This document shows positions 7,480 to 15,600 of a stretch of DNA of 57,451 nucleotides, piece by piece. The DNA is from Olavius sp. associated proteobacterium Delta 1 (GTDB taxonomy: Bacteria; Desulfobacterota; Desulfobacteria; Desulfobacterales; JAFDCJ01). The translations under genes and the position numbers were made by a program. The notes under the pieces are model-generated. The model saw only the letters and a program-made list of their open reading frames with translations. It had not been told where the DNA came from and did no database searches. The stretch lies in contig CACVKW010000872.1 of the NCBI GenBank assembly GCA_902749685.1, positions 1 through 57,451 on the forward strand, given 5' to 3'. How positions within the stretch are numbered: the stretch's first letter is position 1; the number at the start of each line of letters is the position of its first letter.

Positions 7480-8143
7480 TTTTTGGCAACTGGTCAAGAT
7501 ACCATTCCATGGGGTCGAGCAAAGTGAATCCAATATCCTGCAATTTCTTCTTCACATGGGCAACGTTTTGGGTCAGCAGATAAATAAAAACGGCACGTTT
7601 GTCTGTATCCCAGTACCGGGCTACCAATACGCTGCCGAAAGAGATATTTTCTTCGGTGATTGCATCGACGATTTGCTTAAGCTGTCCGACCTTCTCTTCC
7701 ACCAGAATACACAGCAGCGTGCCGGGTTCACCGATACCGAGAACATTGATAAAAGCCCGCAAAAGATCGCGCACCGAGATGATTCCCTTCAGGCAGCGGT
7801 CGTCATCGACCACCGGCAAAGCGCCGACTTTTGAATTCTGGATCAACAGCAGGGCATCCTGAATCGTATAGGTCGGAGAAATAGATATGGGATTCTTTGT
7901 CATAACATCTCTGACTTTAAGCCTGCCGATTTTTTCCCTTTCGTTTTGAGGCGCATCATAAAAGCGGTAGGGCAACGCACTTCTGATATCCCTGTCGGTA
8001 ACAATTCCGATGAGTCGCTGGTTAATGTCGATGATCGGGAGGTGGCGAATTTTGTTTTCGGCCATCAGTTCCTGAGCATCAAGGATACCTGCTTCTTGAT
8101 CCACCGTGATGACGTTGCGGGTCATGGATCTGGAAACAAACAT
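7451..8143 (-). CDS. CBS-CBS-ACT regulatory protein (AcuB-like)
   Basis: A 230-residue cytoplasmic protein with two CBS domains (about 1-60 and 75-135; visible as IVTDRDIRSALP and VGALPVVDDDRCLKGIISVRDLL). They are followed by an ACT-like domain starting at GEPGTLLCILVEEKVGQLKQ and ending near residue 215. CBS pairs bind adenine nucleotides and ACT domains bind small ligands. The same architecture is that of AcuB, encoded with the deacetylase AcuC in Bacillus. Here the AcuC-like gene lies directly upstream on the same strand, which supports the comparison; AcuB's own biochemical role is not established. The start has an AGAGGGGG ribosome-binding site. Confidence 0.85.
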   Translation of the reverse strand: MFVSRSMTRNVITVDQEAGILDAQELMAENKIRHLPIIDINQRLIGIVTDRDIRSALPYRFYDAPQNEREKIGRLKVRDVMTKNPISISPTYTIQDALLLIQNSKVGALPVVDDDRCLKGIISVRDLLRAFINVLGIGEPGTLLCILVEEKVGQLKQIVDAITEENISFGSVLVARYWDTDKRAVFIYLLTQNVAHVKKKLQDIGFTLLDPMEWYLDQLPKNETSPSSSE

Positions 8144-8221
8144 ATTACCCCCTCTGTTTTAGTTGATTGATTAATTTGCAGACTTCGTAATAGTCTCAGC
8201 GAGCTATTTAATTATTAGCTC

Positions 8222-8322
8222 CAAATTGAGGGATTCAGGAATTGTGGAATTGAGGAATTCGATGATAAAATCAATAATTTAAAACAGATTGAAACCCTAA
8301 AATTCCTGAATCCCTAAATTTG
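8222..8322. repeat. Inverted repeat, 22-bp arms
   Basis: Arms at 8222-8243 and 8301-8322, built on GGGATTCAGGAATT and its exact complement, match with one mismatch over 22 bp and are separated by 57 bp. It lies between the AcuC-like and AcuB-like genes, in non-coding DNA. The loop is too long for a standard terminator; a miniature repeat is the likeliest reading. Confidence 0.75.
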
Positions 8323-8381
8323 AACTGTTTCCAATTTGCCTGCAAAATTCAGCGATCATCTAATAAATGAACCAACGTATC

Positions 8382-9332
8382 TTAGGCATTCAGCAAAATT
8401 TTAACATGATTTGCTGCAAGCTGCGGCAGACGCTTCAATGAATAGCCGCCTTCAAGAACGGATATGAGCCTTCCCTTTGAAGAATGCCGGGCCAATTCAA
8501 CGATATTTTGCATAATCCAGGAGAAACCGTCGGTTGACAAGTTTATATCGGACATCTCATCGTCCGTGTGAGCATCAAAACCGGCCGAGACCAGAATGAC
8601 TTCCGGATTAAAATTTTTGAAGGCCGGCAGCAGATCACTTTGAATCAGCCTTTTGTAATCCTCATCGCCCTGCCCCGGTAATACCGGAGAGTTTTTGGTG
8701 TAGCCGTACCCGAAATCTTTGCCGTTCTCAAATTCGCGACCGGTTCCGGGATAAGCGAAAGATGGATGCTCATGGATGGAGTAGTAGAATACCGTTGAAT
8801 CTGCTTCGAAAATGTGCTGGGTTCCGTTGCCGTGATGAACATCGAAATCGATGATTCCCACGCGTTGGATGCCGCACCGGTTCTGCAGATAACGGGCGGC
8901 GATGGCCACGTTGTTGAAGTAACAGAATCCCATGGCTTTGTTCATCTCGGCATGATGGCCCGGTGGCCTGACCGCACAGAAGGCGTTGTCCAATTTGCCT
9001 TCCATGACCTGGTTGACTACATCCAGGATGCCGCCGACAGCCAGCAGAGCTACTTCGTAAGTTTGTGAGCACATCTGGTTGTCCGGGCTGTCAAACACAC
9101 TTTCATCGGATCGACAGGCTGTTTTAAAACGCTCAATATATGGCCGATCGTGCACCAGTTCAATCCATCTAACATCTGCCGGACTGGCTTTTATCAGGAT
9201 GAGTTTAGCGAGCAGGCCGGTGTTTTTGATACCCTGGTAAACACGGGCAAGTCTGGCCGGAACCTCCGGGTGATATTTACCGGTTTTGTGTTCCTGATAC
9301 CGCTCATCGTATAAAAAGCCTGTTTTATTCAT
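8382..9332 (-). CDS. Histone-deacetylase-family protein (AcuC-like)
   Basis: A 316-residue zinc-dependent amidohydrolase of the arginase/deacetylase fold. Motifs in order are YHPEVPARL, RPPGHHAE (123-129, catalytic His pair 126-127), GFCYFNNVAIAA, IDFDVHHGNGTQ (zinc ligands Asp164 and His166), YYSIHE, and SAGFDAHTDD (third ligand), ending in EGGYSLKRL. Bacterial members deacetylate lysines on metabolic enzymes (AcuC acting on acetyl-CoA synthetase) or acetylated polyamines. The gene starts within the stop of the upstream cooC-like gene (ATGA, 4-bp overlap), so the pair is translationally coupled. A CBS-ACT gene follows after a palindromic spacer, and a sirtuin is nearby, favouring a protein-deacetylase role. 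Confidence 0.9.
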   Translation of the reverse strand: MNKTGFLYDERYQEHKTGKYHPEVPARLARVYQGIKNTGLLAKLILIKASPADVRWIELVHDRPYIERFKTACRSDESVFDSPDNQMCSQTYEVALLAVGGILDVVNQVMEGKLDNAFCAVRPPGHHAEMNKAMGFCYFNNVAIAARYLQNRCGIQRVGIIDFDVHHGNGTQHIFEADSTVFYYSIHEHPSFAYPGTGREFENGKDFGYGYTKNSPVLPGQGDEDYKRLIQSDLLPAFKNFNPEVILVSAGFDAHTDDEMSDINLSTDGFSWIMQNIVELARHSSKGRLISVLEGGYSLKRLPQLAANHVKILLNA

Positions 9333-10078
9333 ACGACTATCTTTTCAAATATTTCGAATGCGGCCTGGACGGACGGGCAGTCTTCCGGCATTTCGATTGT
9401 CGGATGCCCATTGAAATCATATTCATAGATGGTGTCGTCTGCGGGTACGGTCCCGGCCAGTTCAAGCCCGGCGGCGTTGATCATATCAAGTGCTTTATCG
9501 GACAGCGTATTTTTCACCTGATTGATGACCACATAACTTTTACCGACTCCAATATTCAGGCTTCGGGCAAGTTCATCTATCCTTAAAGCAGCCTGCAATC
9601 CGCGCCGAGAAGTGTCTGTAACGATCAACAGAATATCGACATCTTTGGTGGTTAAGCGGCTTATATGTTCCATGCCGGCTTCGTTGTCCATCACGACGAA
9701 GGGATAATTTCCGGCCAACCGCTCCATAAATCCGGCCAGAAGGGTATTGGCGGCACAATAACAGCCGGCTCCCTCGGGCTGGCCCATCACGATCAGATCA
9801 TAACCGGGCGCTTCCACCATGGCCTCTTCCAGCTTCATTTCCATAAATATATCTTTGGTCATGCCGCCGGGAACGACTCCCTTTTTCATTTCTTCCCGCG
9901 CGTTGCCGATGGTATCCTTGACCTCGAGGCCGAGGACTTCATTCAGATTCGCATTGCAATCGGCATCGACAGCCAGAATTGGAGTTTTGCTTTCTTTAAC
10001 CAAATATTTGATCAACAGGCCGGCCATAGTGGTTTTCCCACTACCACCCTTGCCTGCCAGGGCAATTGAGTACGGCAT
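9329..10078 (-). CDS. cooC: CooC/AcsF-type nickel-insertion ATPase
   Basis: A 249-residue MinD-like P-loop ATPase. The deviant Walker A is GKGGSGKTT (9-17), followed by VDADCNANLNEVLG. The CxC motif GCYCAAN (Cys106, Cys108) binds Ni or Zn across the dimer in CooC, and VVMDNEAGMEHISR follows. CooC proteins deliver nickel to carbon monoxide dehydrogenase or acetyl-CoA synthase. No CODH/ACS gene is in the window, so the client enzyme would be encoded elsewhere. It is first in an operon with the AcuC-like deacetylase, a coupling that hints at linked control of acetyl-CoA metabolism (inference). The upstream spacer is gene-free. Confidence 0.87.
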   Translation of the reverse strand: MPYSIALAGKGGSGKTTMAGLLIKYLVKESKTPILAVDADCNANLNEVLGLEVKDTIGNAREEMKKGVVPGGMTKDIFMEMKLEEAMVEAPGYDLIVMGQPEGAGCYCAANTLLAGFMERLAGNYPFVVMDNEAGMEHISRLTTKDVDILLIVTDTSRRGLQAALRIDELARSLNIGVGKSYVVINQVKNTLSDKALDMINAAGLELAGTVPADDTIYEYDFNGHPTIEMPEDCPSVQAAFEIFEKIVV

Positions 10079-10664
10079 TTTTAATTTTTCCTTTCTATTT
10101 AACTACTCCGCCCTGAAAATAGCTTTAACAGGTTTTGGCGAGACACAAAAGACCCGTAAAGACGTAAGTGAGCGCATTTCTTTTATGCGGGCGGATTAAT
10201 TAGTTTTTTAATAAATCAATCAAACTGGATGTGCAAGGTTCCCAACCTTTGAACCGTTTAGCCTTCTATAAGGTACTTATTCTTGTTCTGACTGTCCAGT
10301 CCTGAGCAGCTTAAAACAATTAGGTCAGATTGAGACAACAGTCAAGAAACTTTTAGTAAGAATCGAGGCCCAGTAGATCGTGCATCAATCAGGTTTGGAT
10401 AGCAGGGTTCCAGAACTACCCCGATTCGGGCCTAAGATCAGGACTTAAACCCCTTGCAATGGCCCCAGGCATGTGTTAATCCCAACCAAAATATTTAAAA
10501 AAAAGATACCTGAATTCCAGAGCAAAAATCATCGCTCAAAGTCAATTGCGGCAGATTGACCTCGGACTTTGCCGATGTCTATTTGCATTCAAAATTCAGG
10601 TATTAACAGTCAGTTCTTGAAATTATCGTCGTGTTAACTTAGAATCAATGCTGGAGGAATTAGA
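10079..10664. other. Gene-free spacer between divergent operons
   Basis: No reading frame of interest. It lies between the cooC operon (minus) and the acyl-CoA dehydrogenase (plus), so it must contain both promoters. An inverted repeat ATACCTGAATT (10506-10516) / AATTCAGGTAT (10593-10603) is present, and GTCAATTGCGGCAGATTGAC lies between its arms. A GGAGG ribosome-binding site serves the downstream ATG. Confidence 0.6.
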
Positions 10665-11819
10665 ATGGATTTTGAACTCACTAAGTCGCAAAAAGAAATT
10701 CAAAAAGCGGCGAGGGAATTCGCCAAAGGTGAATTCGACAAAGAGTTGGCCCTTGAACTGGACCGAACGCATGAATTTCCCACCAAAATATGGAAAAAAG
10801 CGGCTGATTTGGGATTTATCGGTGTCCACTATCCGGAAAAATATTCCGGGCAGGACCTCGGCGTGCTGGAAAACATCATTATCGCCGATGTGTTCTGTGC
10901 CCAGGATTCGTCCATCGGCAGTGCCATCGCCCTTGCTAGTTTCGCCTCGGAGTGTGTCTTGCGTTTTGGCAGCGATGAATTGAAGCAAAAGTTCCTTCCC
11001 GCCGTTGCTGAAGGGCAAATGCTCTCAGCCGGTGCATTTACCGAACCGGATCACGGTTCGGATATTACCTCCTTGGATACCACCGCCGTACGAGAAGGGG
11101 ACGAATGGGTGATCAACGGTACCAAAACGTTTATTACCAACGGCGGCAGGGCCGGTTTTTATTGCACGATGTGTCAGACGGATGGCGCTGTGCAGCCGTC
11201 TTATCGAGGCATCAGTCTGATTTTAGTGGAAGCCGAGCGCGAGGGCATCACCGCCACCGATATCGGTGATAAGATGGGGATTCATATGATGTCGACCGCC
11301 GAAGTGAATTATAAGGACGTGCGGGTACCGGTCTCAAATATTATCGGGGAAGAGGGCAAAGGATTTTATCATGTGCTCGAATTTTTCGACGAAAGTCGGA
11401 TATTAGTCGCTGCGCAGGCCTTAGGCACAGCCCAGGGGGCCTACGATCGTGCCCTGGCTTATGTCAAACAACGGGAGCAGTTCGGCCGCAAGATTGCCCA
11501 ATTCCAGGTGACCCAGCATAAAATCGCTGATATGGCGACCAAGATCGAACTTGCCAGGTTAATCACCTACAAGGCCGCCTGGAATTATGACCAGGGCCGT
11601 ATCGACCCCAAATTGACATCCATGGCTAAAATGTATGCCGCGCGCACGGCGGTCGAGGTGGCCGACGAGGCCATACAACTGTTGGGCGGCTACGGCTATA
11701 TGACCGAATATGAAGTTGAACGGTTTTACCGGGATGCCAAGATCACCGAAATTTATGAGGGCACCAAGGAAATCCAGAAAAATACGATTGCCAGTGCGGT
11801 TCTGGGAAAGCTCAAGTAA
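10665..11819 (+). CDS. Acyl-CoA dehydrogenase
   Basis: A 384-residue FAD-dependent acyl-CoA dehydrogenase, full length for the family, oxidising acyl-CoA to enoyl-CoA and passing electrons to ETF. Signatures are GAFTEPDHGSDITSLDTTA, WVINGTKTFITNGG for FAD and substrate binding, EQFGRKIAQFQVTQHKIADM, and QLLGGYGYMTEYEVERFYRD. The catalytic base Glu365 sits in IYEGTKEIQ, as in short- and medium-chain enzymes. Chain-length preference cannot be assigned. It has its own strong ribosome-binding site (GGAGGAATTAG) and is followed 32 bp later by the phasin-like gene. No etfAB is visible nearby. Confidence 0.93.
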   Translation: MDFELTKSQKEIQKAAREFAKGEFDKELALELDRTHEFPTKIWKKAADLGFIGVHYPEKYSGQDLGVLENIIIADVFCAQDSSIGSAIALASFASECVLRFGSDELKQKFLPAVAEGQMLSAGAFTEPDHGSDITSLDTTAVREGDEWVINGTKTFITNGGRAGFYCTMCQTDGAVQPSYRGISLILVEAEREGITATDIGDKMGIHMMSTAEVNYKDVRVPVSNIIGEEGKGFYHVLEFFDESRILVAAQALGTAQGAYDRALAYVKQREQFGRKIAQFQVTQHKIADMATKIELARLITYKAAWNYDQGRIDPKLTSMAKMYAARTAVEVADEAIQLLGGYGYMTEYEVERFYRDAKITEIYEGTKEIQKNTIASAVLGKLK

Positions 11820-11851
11820 GGGGCGGATTAATTAACCGAAAGGAGAATGTC

Positions 11852-12181
11852 ATGCCAGATCTTAAAGATACACCGGAATTTATAAAGAAGGCGATGCTGG
11901 CAGGCGTCGGCCTGGCACTGAAAACCTGGGATGAGGTCGAAGATTTTACCAAAGAATTGGTCGAAAAAGGTAAAATGGGCGAAAAGGAAGGCAATAAATT
12001 TTTAAAAGAGCTGCAAAACCGGTATGATGATACCCAGAAAAAGCTGGAAGCCCGGGTCGAAAAAACGGTGAAGGAATTTTTGAAAAAGGCCAACGTGGTC
12101 ACCAGTGATGAACTAAAGGCCGTTAAAAAAGAGATCAGAGAATTGAAAAAGATGATCAGCAGCGAGAAAGAAAAGTCGTAA
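11852..12181 (+). CDS. Phasin-like helical protein
   Basis: A 109-residue, highly charged, almost wholly helical protein resembling small phasin or polyhydroxyalkanoate-granule-associated proteins: KKAMLAGVGLALKTWDEVEDFTKELVEKG, then a coiled-coil-prone C-terminal half rich in Lys and Glu (KAVKKEIRELKKMISSEKEK). Phasins coat PHA granules or modulate synthase; many anaerobes encode such proteins beside a UbiB-family kinase, as here, so the role may be in membrane or quinone metabolism instead. It has a good ribosome-binding site (AAGGAG) and probably shares a transcript with the preceding acyl-CoA dehydrogenase. Confidence 0.7.
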   Translation: MPDLKDTPEFIKKAMLAGVGLALKTWDEVEDFTKELVEKGKMGEKEGNKFLKELQNRYDDTQKKLEARVEKTVKEFLKKANVVTSDELKAVKKEIRELKKMISSEKEKS

Positions 12182-12416
12182 CCTATATTTCGTACTCGCC
12201 CAGCACTCATAGTCGTGACTAAACTGCCTAAATTTAAACTTGTCTTTAATTAAGGTATCCCTTCGATTCTAATAGATTTACGTCCTTAGCTTTAGGCATT
12301 TTAGGCATTTTGAATTTTAGGCACTTATGAGAGCGGCCTTGGTGGTCATGTAAAATTTACTTGCCACCAAAGGCGTCAGATTAATCGAATTATCGAATAA
12401 ACTATCGATTGCTCTC

Positions 12417-14114
12417 ATGCTCAGTATCAGAAAAATCGGTGTCATCGGCCGAACCTATCGACACCTCAACCGCTACCGGCAGATTTTGACCATACTGTTT
12501 AAATACGGTTTTGGCGATCTGCTGGAAATGCTGAAGATCGATCAATACATTGAGGTCGGTCTCCAGATGATATCGAAAAATCGGGAAGTACGAATAGAGC
12601 GCTTGACCAAGCCCCAAGGCTTGCGGATGGCCTTCGAGGAACTTGGACCTACCTATATCAAGCTTGGTCAAATCCTTTCCACCCGGCCGGACCTTATTCC
12701 CATGGAATTTATTCAGGAGCTGTCAAAGCTGCAGGACAATGTGCCGGCATTTCATTTTGACCGTGTTCGTAAGGTAATTGACTCCGAGTTCGGCCGTCCC
12801 CCTGAGGATCTTTTTGATCGGCTTGATGAAGAGCCGTTGGCTTCAGCCTCCATCGGGCAGGTGCACCGGGCGGTATTAAAAGACGGCGAAGCCGTGGCGG
12901 TCAAGATTCAGCGGCCCGGCATCCGCAAAATTATTGAAGTTGACCTTGAAATCATGCTGCATCTGGCAACCCTTGCGGAACGTCATATCGAGGAACTGGC
13001 CCTGCATCGGCCGGTAAAGATTGTTGAGGAATTTGCCCGGACCCTGGAAAGAGAAATCGACTATAAAACTGAAGCCACCAATATGGAACGGGCGGCCCGC
13101 CATTTTCTGGATGATCCGCATGTTTATATCCCGAAGGTTTTCCGTGAGGCCACCACCTCCCGCGTACTGACAACCGAATTCATTGACGGCATCAAGATTT
13201 CAAACACTGATGCACTGGAAGCGGCAGGGCTCGATCGTCAGATAATCACCGCCCGGGGCGCGGATCTGGTGCTTGAACAGGTCTTTGAGCATTGTTTTTT
13301 TCATGCGGACCCTCATCCGGGCAATATTTTTGTGCTGCCCGGGAATGTGATTTGCCTGCTGGATTTTGGCATGGCCGGCATTGTGGATCGCCAGACGCGG
13401 GATGATTTTGTCGATTTGGTTGAGAGTATCGTCAATCAGAACGAATCCCGTGCCACCCAGGTCCTTTTGAAATTAACCTACCGGGAGGAGGAACCGGATA
13501 GACGGCTGCTTGAAAGGGAAGTGGCGGATTTTATGGGGCGCCATCTCTACAAACCACTCAAGGATATCGAGCTCGGCAAACTGCTGCATCAACTGCTGGA
13601 ACTGGCGACCAGTTTTCGGCTGCGGATTCCGGCCGATATCTTCCTGATGATGAAAGCGCTGGGCACTGTCGAGGGCGTCGGGCGCATGCTCGACCCGGAA
13701 TTCGACATGATTGCCCGGGCGACACCCTTTATCACGCGGGTGAAGCTTGAACGGTTCAAGCCTGAACGAATCGCCGAAGATGCGTGGGATCTGGGTTCTC
13801 AAATAATTCAATTCGTGCGGCAATTTCCGAATCAACTGCTTGAGCTGGCCAGCCTGATTCGCCAGGAAAAACTGCGCCTGCAAATTGAGCACCGGGGTCT
13901 TGAAAATATGCTGGCTACCCATGATCGGATTTCCAATCGGATTTCGTTTTCCATTCTGATTGCGGCGCTGATCATCGGATCGGCTCTGATTGTGATATCC
14001 GAAACCCCGCCGCTTGTCTACGGCATCTCACTGATCGGGATCCTGTTATTTACCGCCGCTGCGATTATGGGTATCTGGTTGCTGGTGGCCATCCTCAAGA
14101 AGGGCAAGCTATAG
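12417..14114 (+). CDS. ubiB: UbiB/ABC1/AarF-family atypical kinase
   Basis: A 565-residue protein of the UbiB (ABC1/AarF) family, atypical kinases with ATPase activity needed for quinone and isoprenoid-lipid metabolism. The KxGQ motif is in YIKLGQILSTRPDLIP (from residue 80), the Ala-rich nucleotide loop in ASASIGQVHRAVL, the invariant KIQRPGI lysine follows, and the catalytic loop is HADPHPGNIF with DFGMAG. Two hydrophobic helices at the extreme C-terminus (ISFSILIAALIIGSALIVIS and GISLIGILLFTAAAIMGIWL) anchor it in the inner membrane. No good ribosome-binding site is visible before the ATG at 12417. Preceded by the phasin-like gene after a 235-bp spacer containing short inverted TTTAGGCA copies. 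Confidence 0.9.
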   Translation: MLSIRKIGVIGRTYRHLNRYRQILTILFKYGFGDLLEMLKIDQYIEVGLQMISKNREVRIERLTKPQGLRMAFEELGPTYIKLGQILSTRPDLIPMEFIQELSKLQDNVPAFHFDRVRKVIDSEFGRPPEDLFDRLDEEPLASASIGQVHRAVLKDGEAVAVKIQRPGIRKIIEVDLEIMLHLATLAERHIEELALHRPVKIVEEFARTLEREIDYKTEATNMERAARHFLDDPHVYIPKVFREATTSRVLTTEFIDGIKISNTDALEAAGLDRQIITARGADLVLEQVFEHCFFHADPHPGNIFVLPGNVICLLDFGMAGIVDRQTRDDFVDLVESIVNQNESRATQVLLKLTYREEEPDRRLLEREVADFMGRHLYKPLKDIELGKLLHQLLELATSFRLRIPADIFLMMKALGTVEGVGRMLDPEFDMIARATPFITRVKLERFKPERIAEDAWDLGSQIIQFVRQFPNQLLELASLIRQEKLRLQIEHRGLENMLATHDRISNRISFSILIAALIIGSALIVISETPPLVYGISLIGILLFTAAAIMGIWLLVAILKKGKL

Positions 14115-14642
14115 GGCCATTCGATTTTGGATTGCGGATTTCGGATTGAAAAGCAAGCAAACCCTTCGATTGACAGTGTTTTGTTGAACAGCAAATCACG
14201 CTGAAGACGTGATTTGTCGACAGCAGAATTATGAAGGATGGAATCGCTACACGCTTTCTTTTTAATAGACTTAGATGAGGGGGTGGGGAGTTTCCAGCGT
14301 AAGCCCATGATATTAGCGGAGTGGATGATCGCCACCGAAATCGGATGCTGTCTGAGGCCATTCGGGATCGTTATGGATGAACAGCTTTGCACAACGGTGT
14401 TTATTTGATATCCAGTCCCGGTATAGCCTACAATATTCCGTTTTCATTTTGATTACTGTTCATTCATTACGAACCCTTAGGGGCGAGTTCATGCGGTTTC
14501 GGTGGTGATTATCCACGCAGCGGATCGGCATGAAAATCTTCCCGACCCCTCAGAATAGACAGAATATATTCATTCGACATTCTTCATCCGACATTTGGTT
14601 CGCCATATACTTACACCTTAAACCTTTTACCGTAAACCATGC
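14115..14642. other. Gene-free spacer with hairpin and repeat remnant
   Basis: No supported gene. A perfect hairpin CAAATCACG-ctgaaga-CGTGATTTG (14192-14216) lies after ubiB, without a T-run. A short copy of the element seen at 2290-2430 is at 14282-14306. Nearby phrases (GGATTGCGGATTTCGGATTG) belong to low-complexity repeats found elsewhere in the window. Confidence 0.6.
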
Positions 14643-15464
14643 TCATCCCAACGCCACATCCAGCGTCATCATGACGGCAAATCCGCCCATGGCGCCCATG
14701 GTGGCAACGTCGGTATTTTTTTCCAGCTGGGATTCGGGGATCAATTCTTCGACCACCACATAGATCATTGCTCCGGCGGCAAAAGCCAGGGCATAGGGCA
14801 ATATCGGTTTTATCAAAATAACCGCAGCCGCACCGATGACCCCGGCAATGGGTTCTACCATGCCGGATAGCTGCCCATACCAGAAACTTTTTAAACGCGA
14901 CAATCCCTCCCGCCGCAACGGCACTGAAACTGCGACACCTTCGGGAAAATTCTGGATGCCGATCCCCAGGGCCAGCGCGATCGCACCGGCCAACGTCGCT
15001 GATGGTATATCCGATGCGAGGGCCCCAAAAGCGACCCCGACCGCCAGACCCTCAGGTATATTGTGCAAGGTTATGGCCAGCACCAGCAGGACACTGCGCT
15101 GCCAGCTTGTTTTCAGACCTTCGGCTTCCGCCATCGGAAAGCCGAGATGCAAATGCGGCAGTATTTTGTCGGCTAGCCACAGAAACAATCCTCCCAGAAG
15201 AAAACCGACGGTGGCGGGAACCCAGGCGGGAAGGTTCGATTCTTCAGCCATTTCAATAGCCGGCGCCAGCAGCGACCAATAGCTTGCCGCGATCATGACA
15301 CCTGCTGCAAAACCCAGCATGGCATCCAATACTTTACGGTTGATGGCTTTAAAAAAGAAGACCAGAGCGGCGCCCAAAGCAGTTACAAACCAGGTAAACA
15401 ATGTGGCTATTAAGGCCTGTAAAATAGGATTTAGTTCTGCAAACCAGTTAACCATGGTATTCAT
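14643..15464 (-). CDS. ZIP-family metal transporter
   Basis: A 273-residue inner-membrane protein with about eight hydrophobic segments, of the ZIP family (ZupT/GufA-like) that imports Zn2+, Mn2+ or Fe2+. Metal-site motifs are HNIPEG (134-139) and QNFPEG (171-176) in the two central helices; a loop with HLHLG (about 104-108) lies before them. It is preceded by AGGAGG at ideal spacing. The DtxR/MntR-type regulator gene lies upstream on the same strand, and a palindrome between the two (15562-15579) is a likely operator. The pairing with a MntR/IdeR-like regulator suggests manganese or iron as substrate rather than zinc, for which znuABC is present. Confidence 0.92.
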   Translation of the reverse strand: MNTMVNWFAELNPILQALIATLFTWFVTALGAALVFFFKAINRKVLDAMLGFAAGVMIAASYWSLLAPAIEMAEESNLPAWVPATVGFLLGGLFLWLADKILPHLHLGFPMAEAEGLKTSWQRSVLLVLAITLHNIPEGLAVGVAFGALASDIPSATLAGAIALALGIGIQNFPEGVAVSVPLRREGLSRLKSFWYGQLSGMVEPIAGVIGAAAVILIKPILPYALAFAAGAMIYVVVEELIPESQLEKNTDVATMGAMGGFAVMMTLDVALG

Positions 15465-15561
15465 TCCTCCTGCTGATTTTTAAATAGCTGCTGCATTTTT
15501 ATGGTAAGTATTTTATTAATTTTGTCAATCAAATAATTTAATTTAGTAAGCCAAATAATAA

Positions 15562-15579
15562 ATTTTGGCCAACCAAAAT
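15562..15579. promoter_or_regulatory. Candidate DtxR/MntR-family operator
   Basis: Perfect dyad ATTTTGG-CCAA-CCAAAAT in the AT-rich spacer between the DtxR-type regulator and the ZIP transporter genes, about 100 bp upstream of the transporter start. Its size and TTGG/CCAA half-sites fit the style of IdeR/MntR boxes, but recognition by this regulator is inferred from location. Confidence 0.55.
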
Positions 15580-15600
15580 ATATTCTAATGTAAACGGACG

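Noticed and set aside
10240..10275. tRNA-like T-loop sequence (minus strand GGTTCAAAGG)
   Set aside because: No acceptor stem, anticodon arm or D-arm can be folded around it; no tRNA gene was found anywhere in the window.
10506..10603. Inverted repeat as a terminator for the cooC or acyl-CoA dehydrogenase genes
   Set aside because: The 76-bp loop and absence of a T-run argue against termination; it is upstream of both genes.
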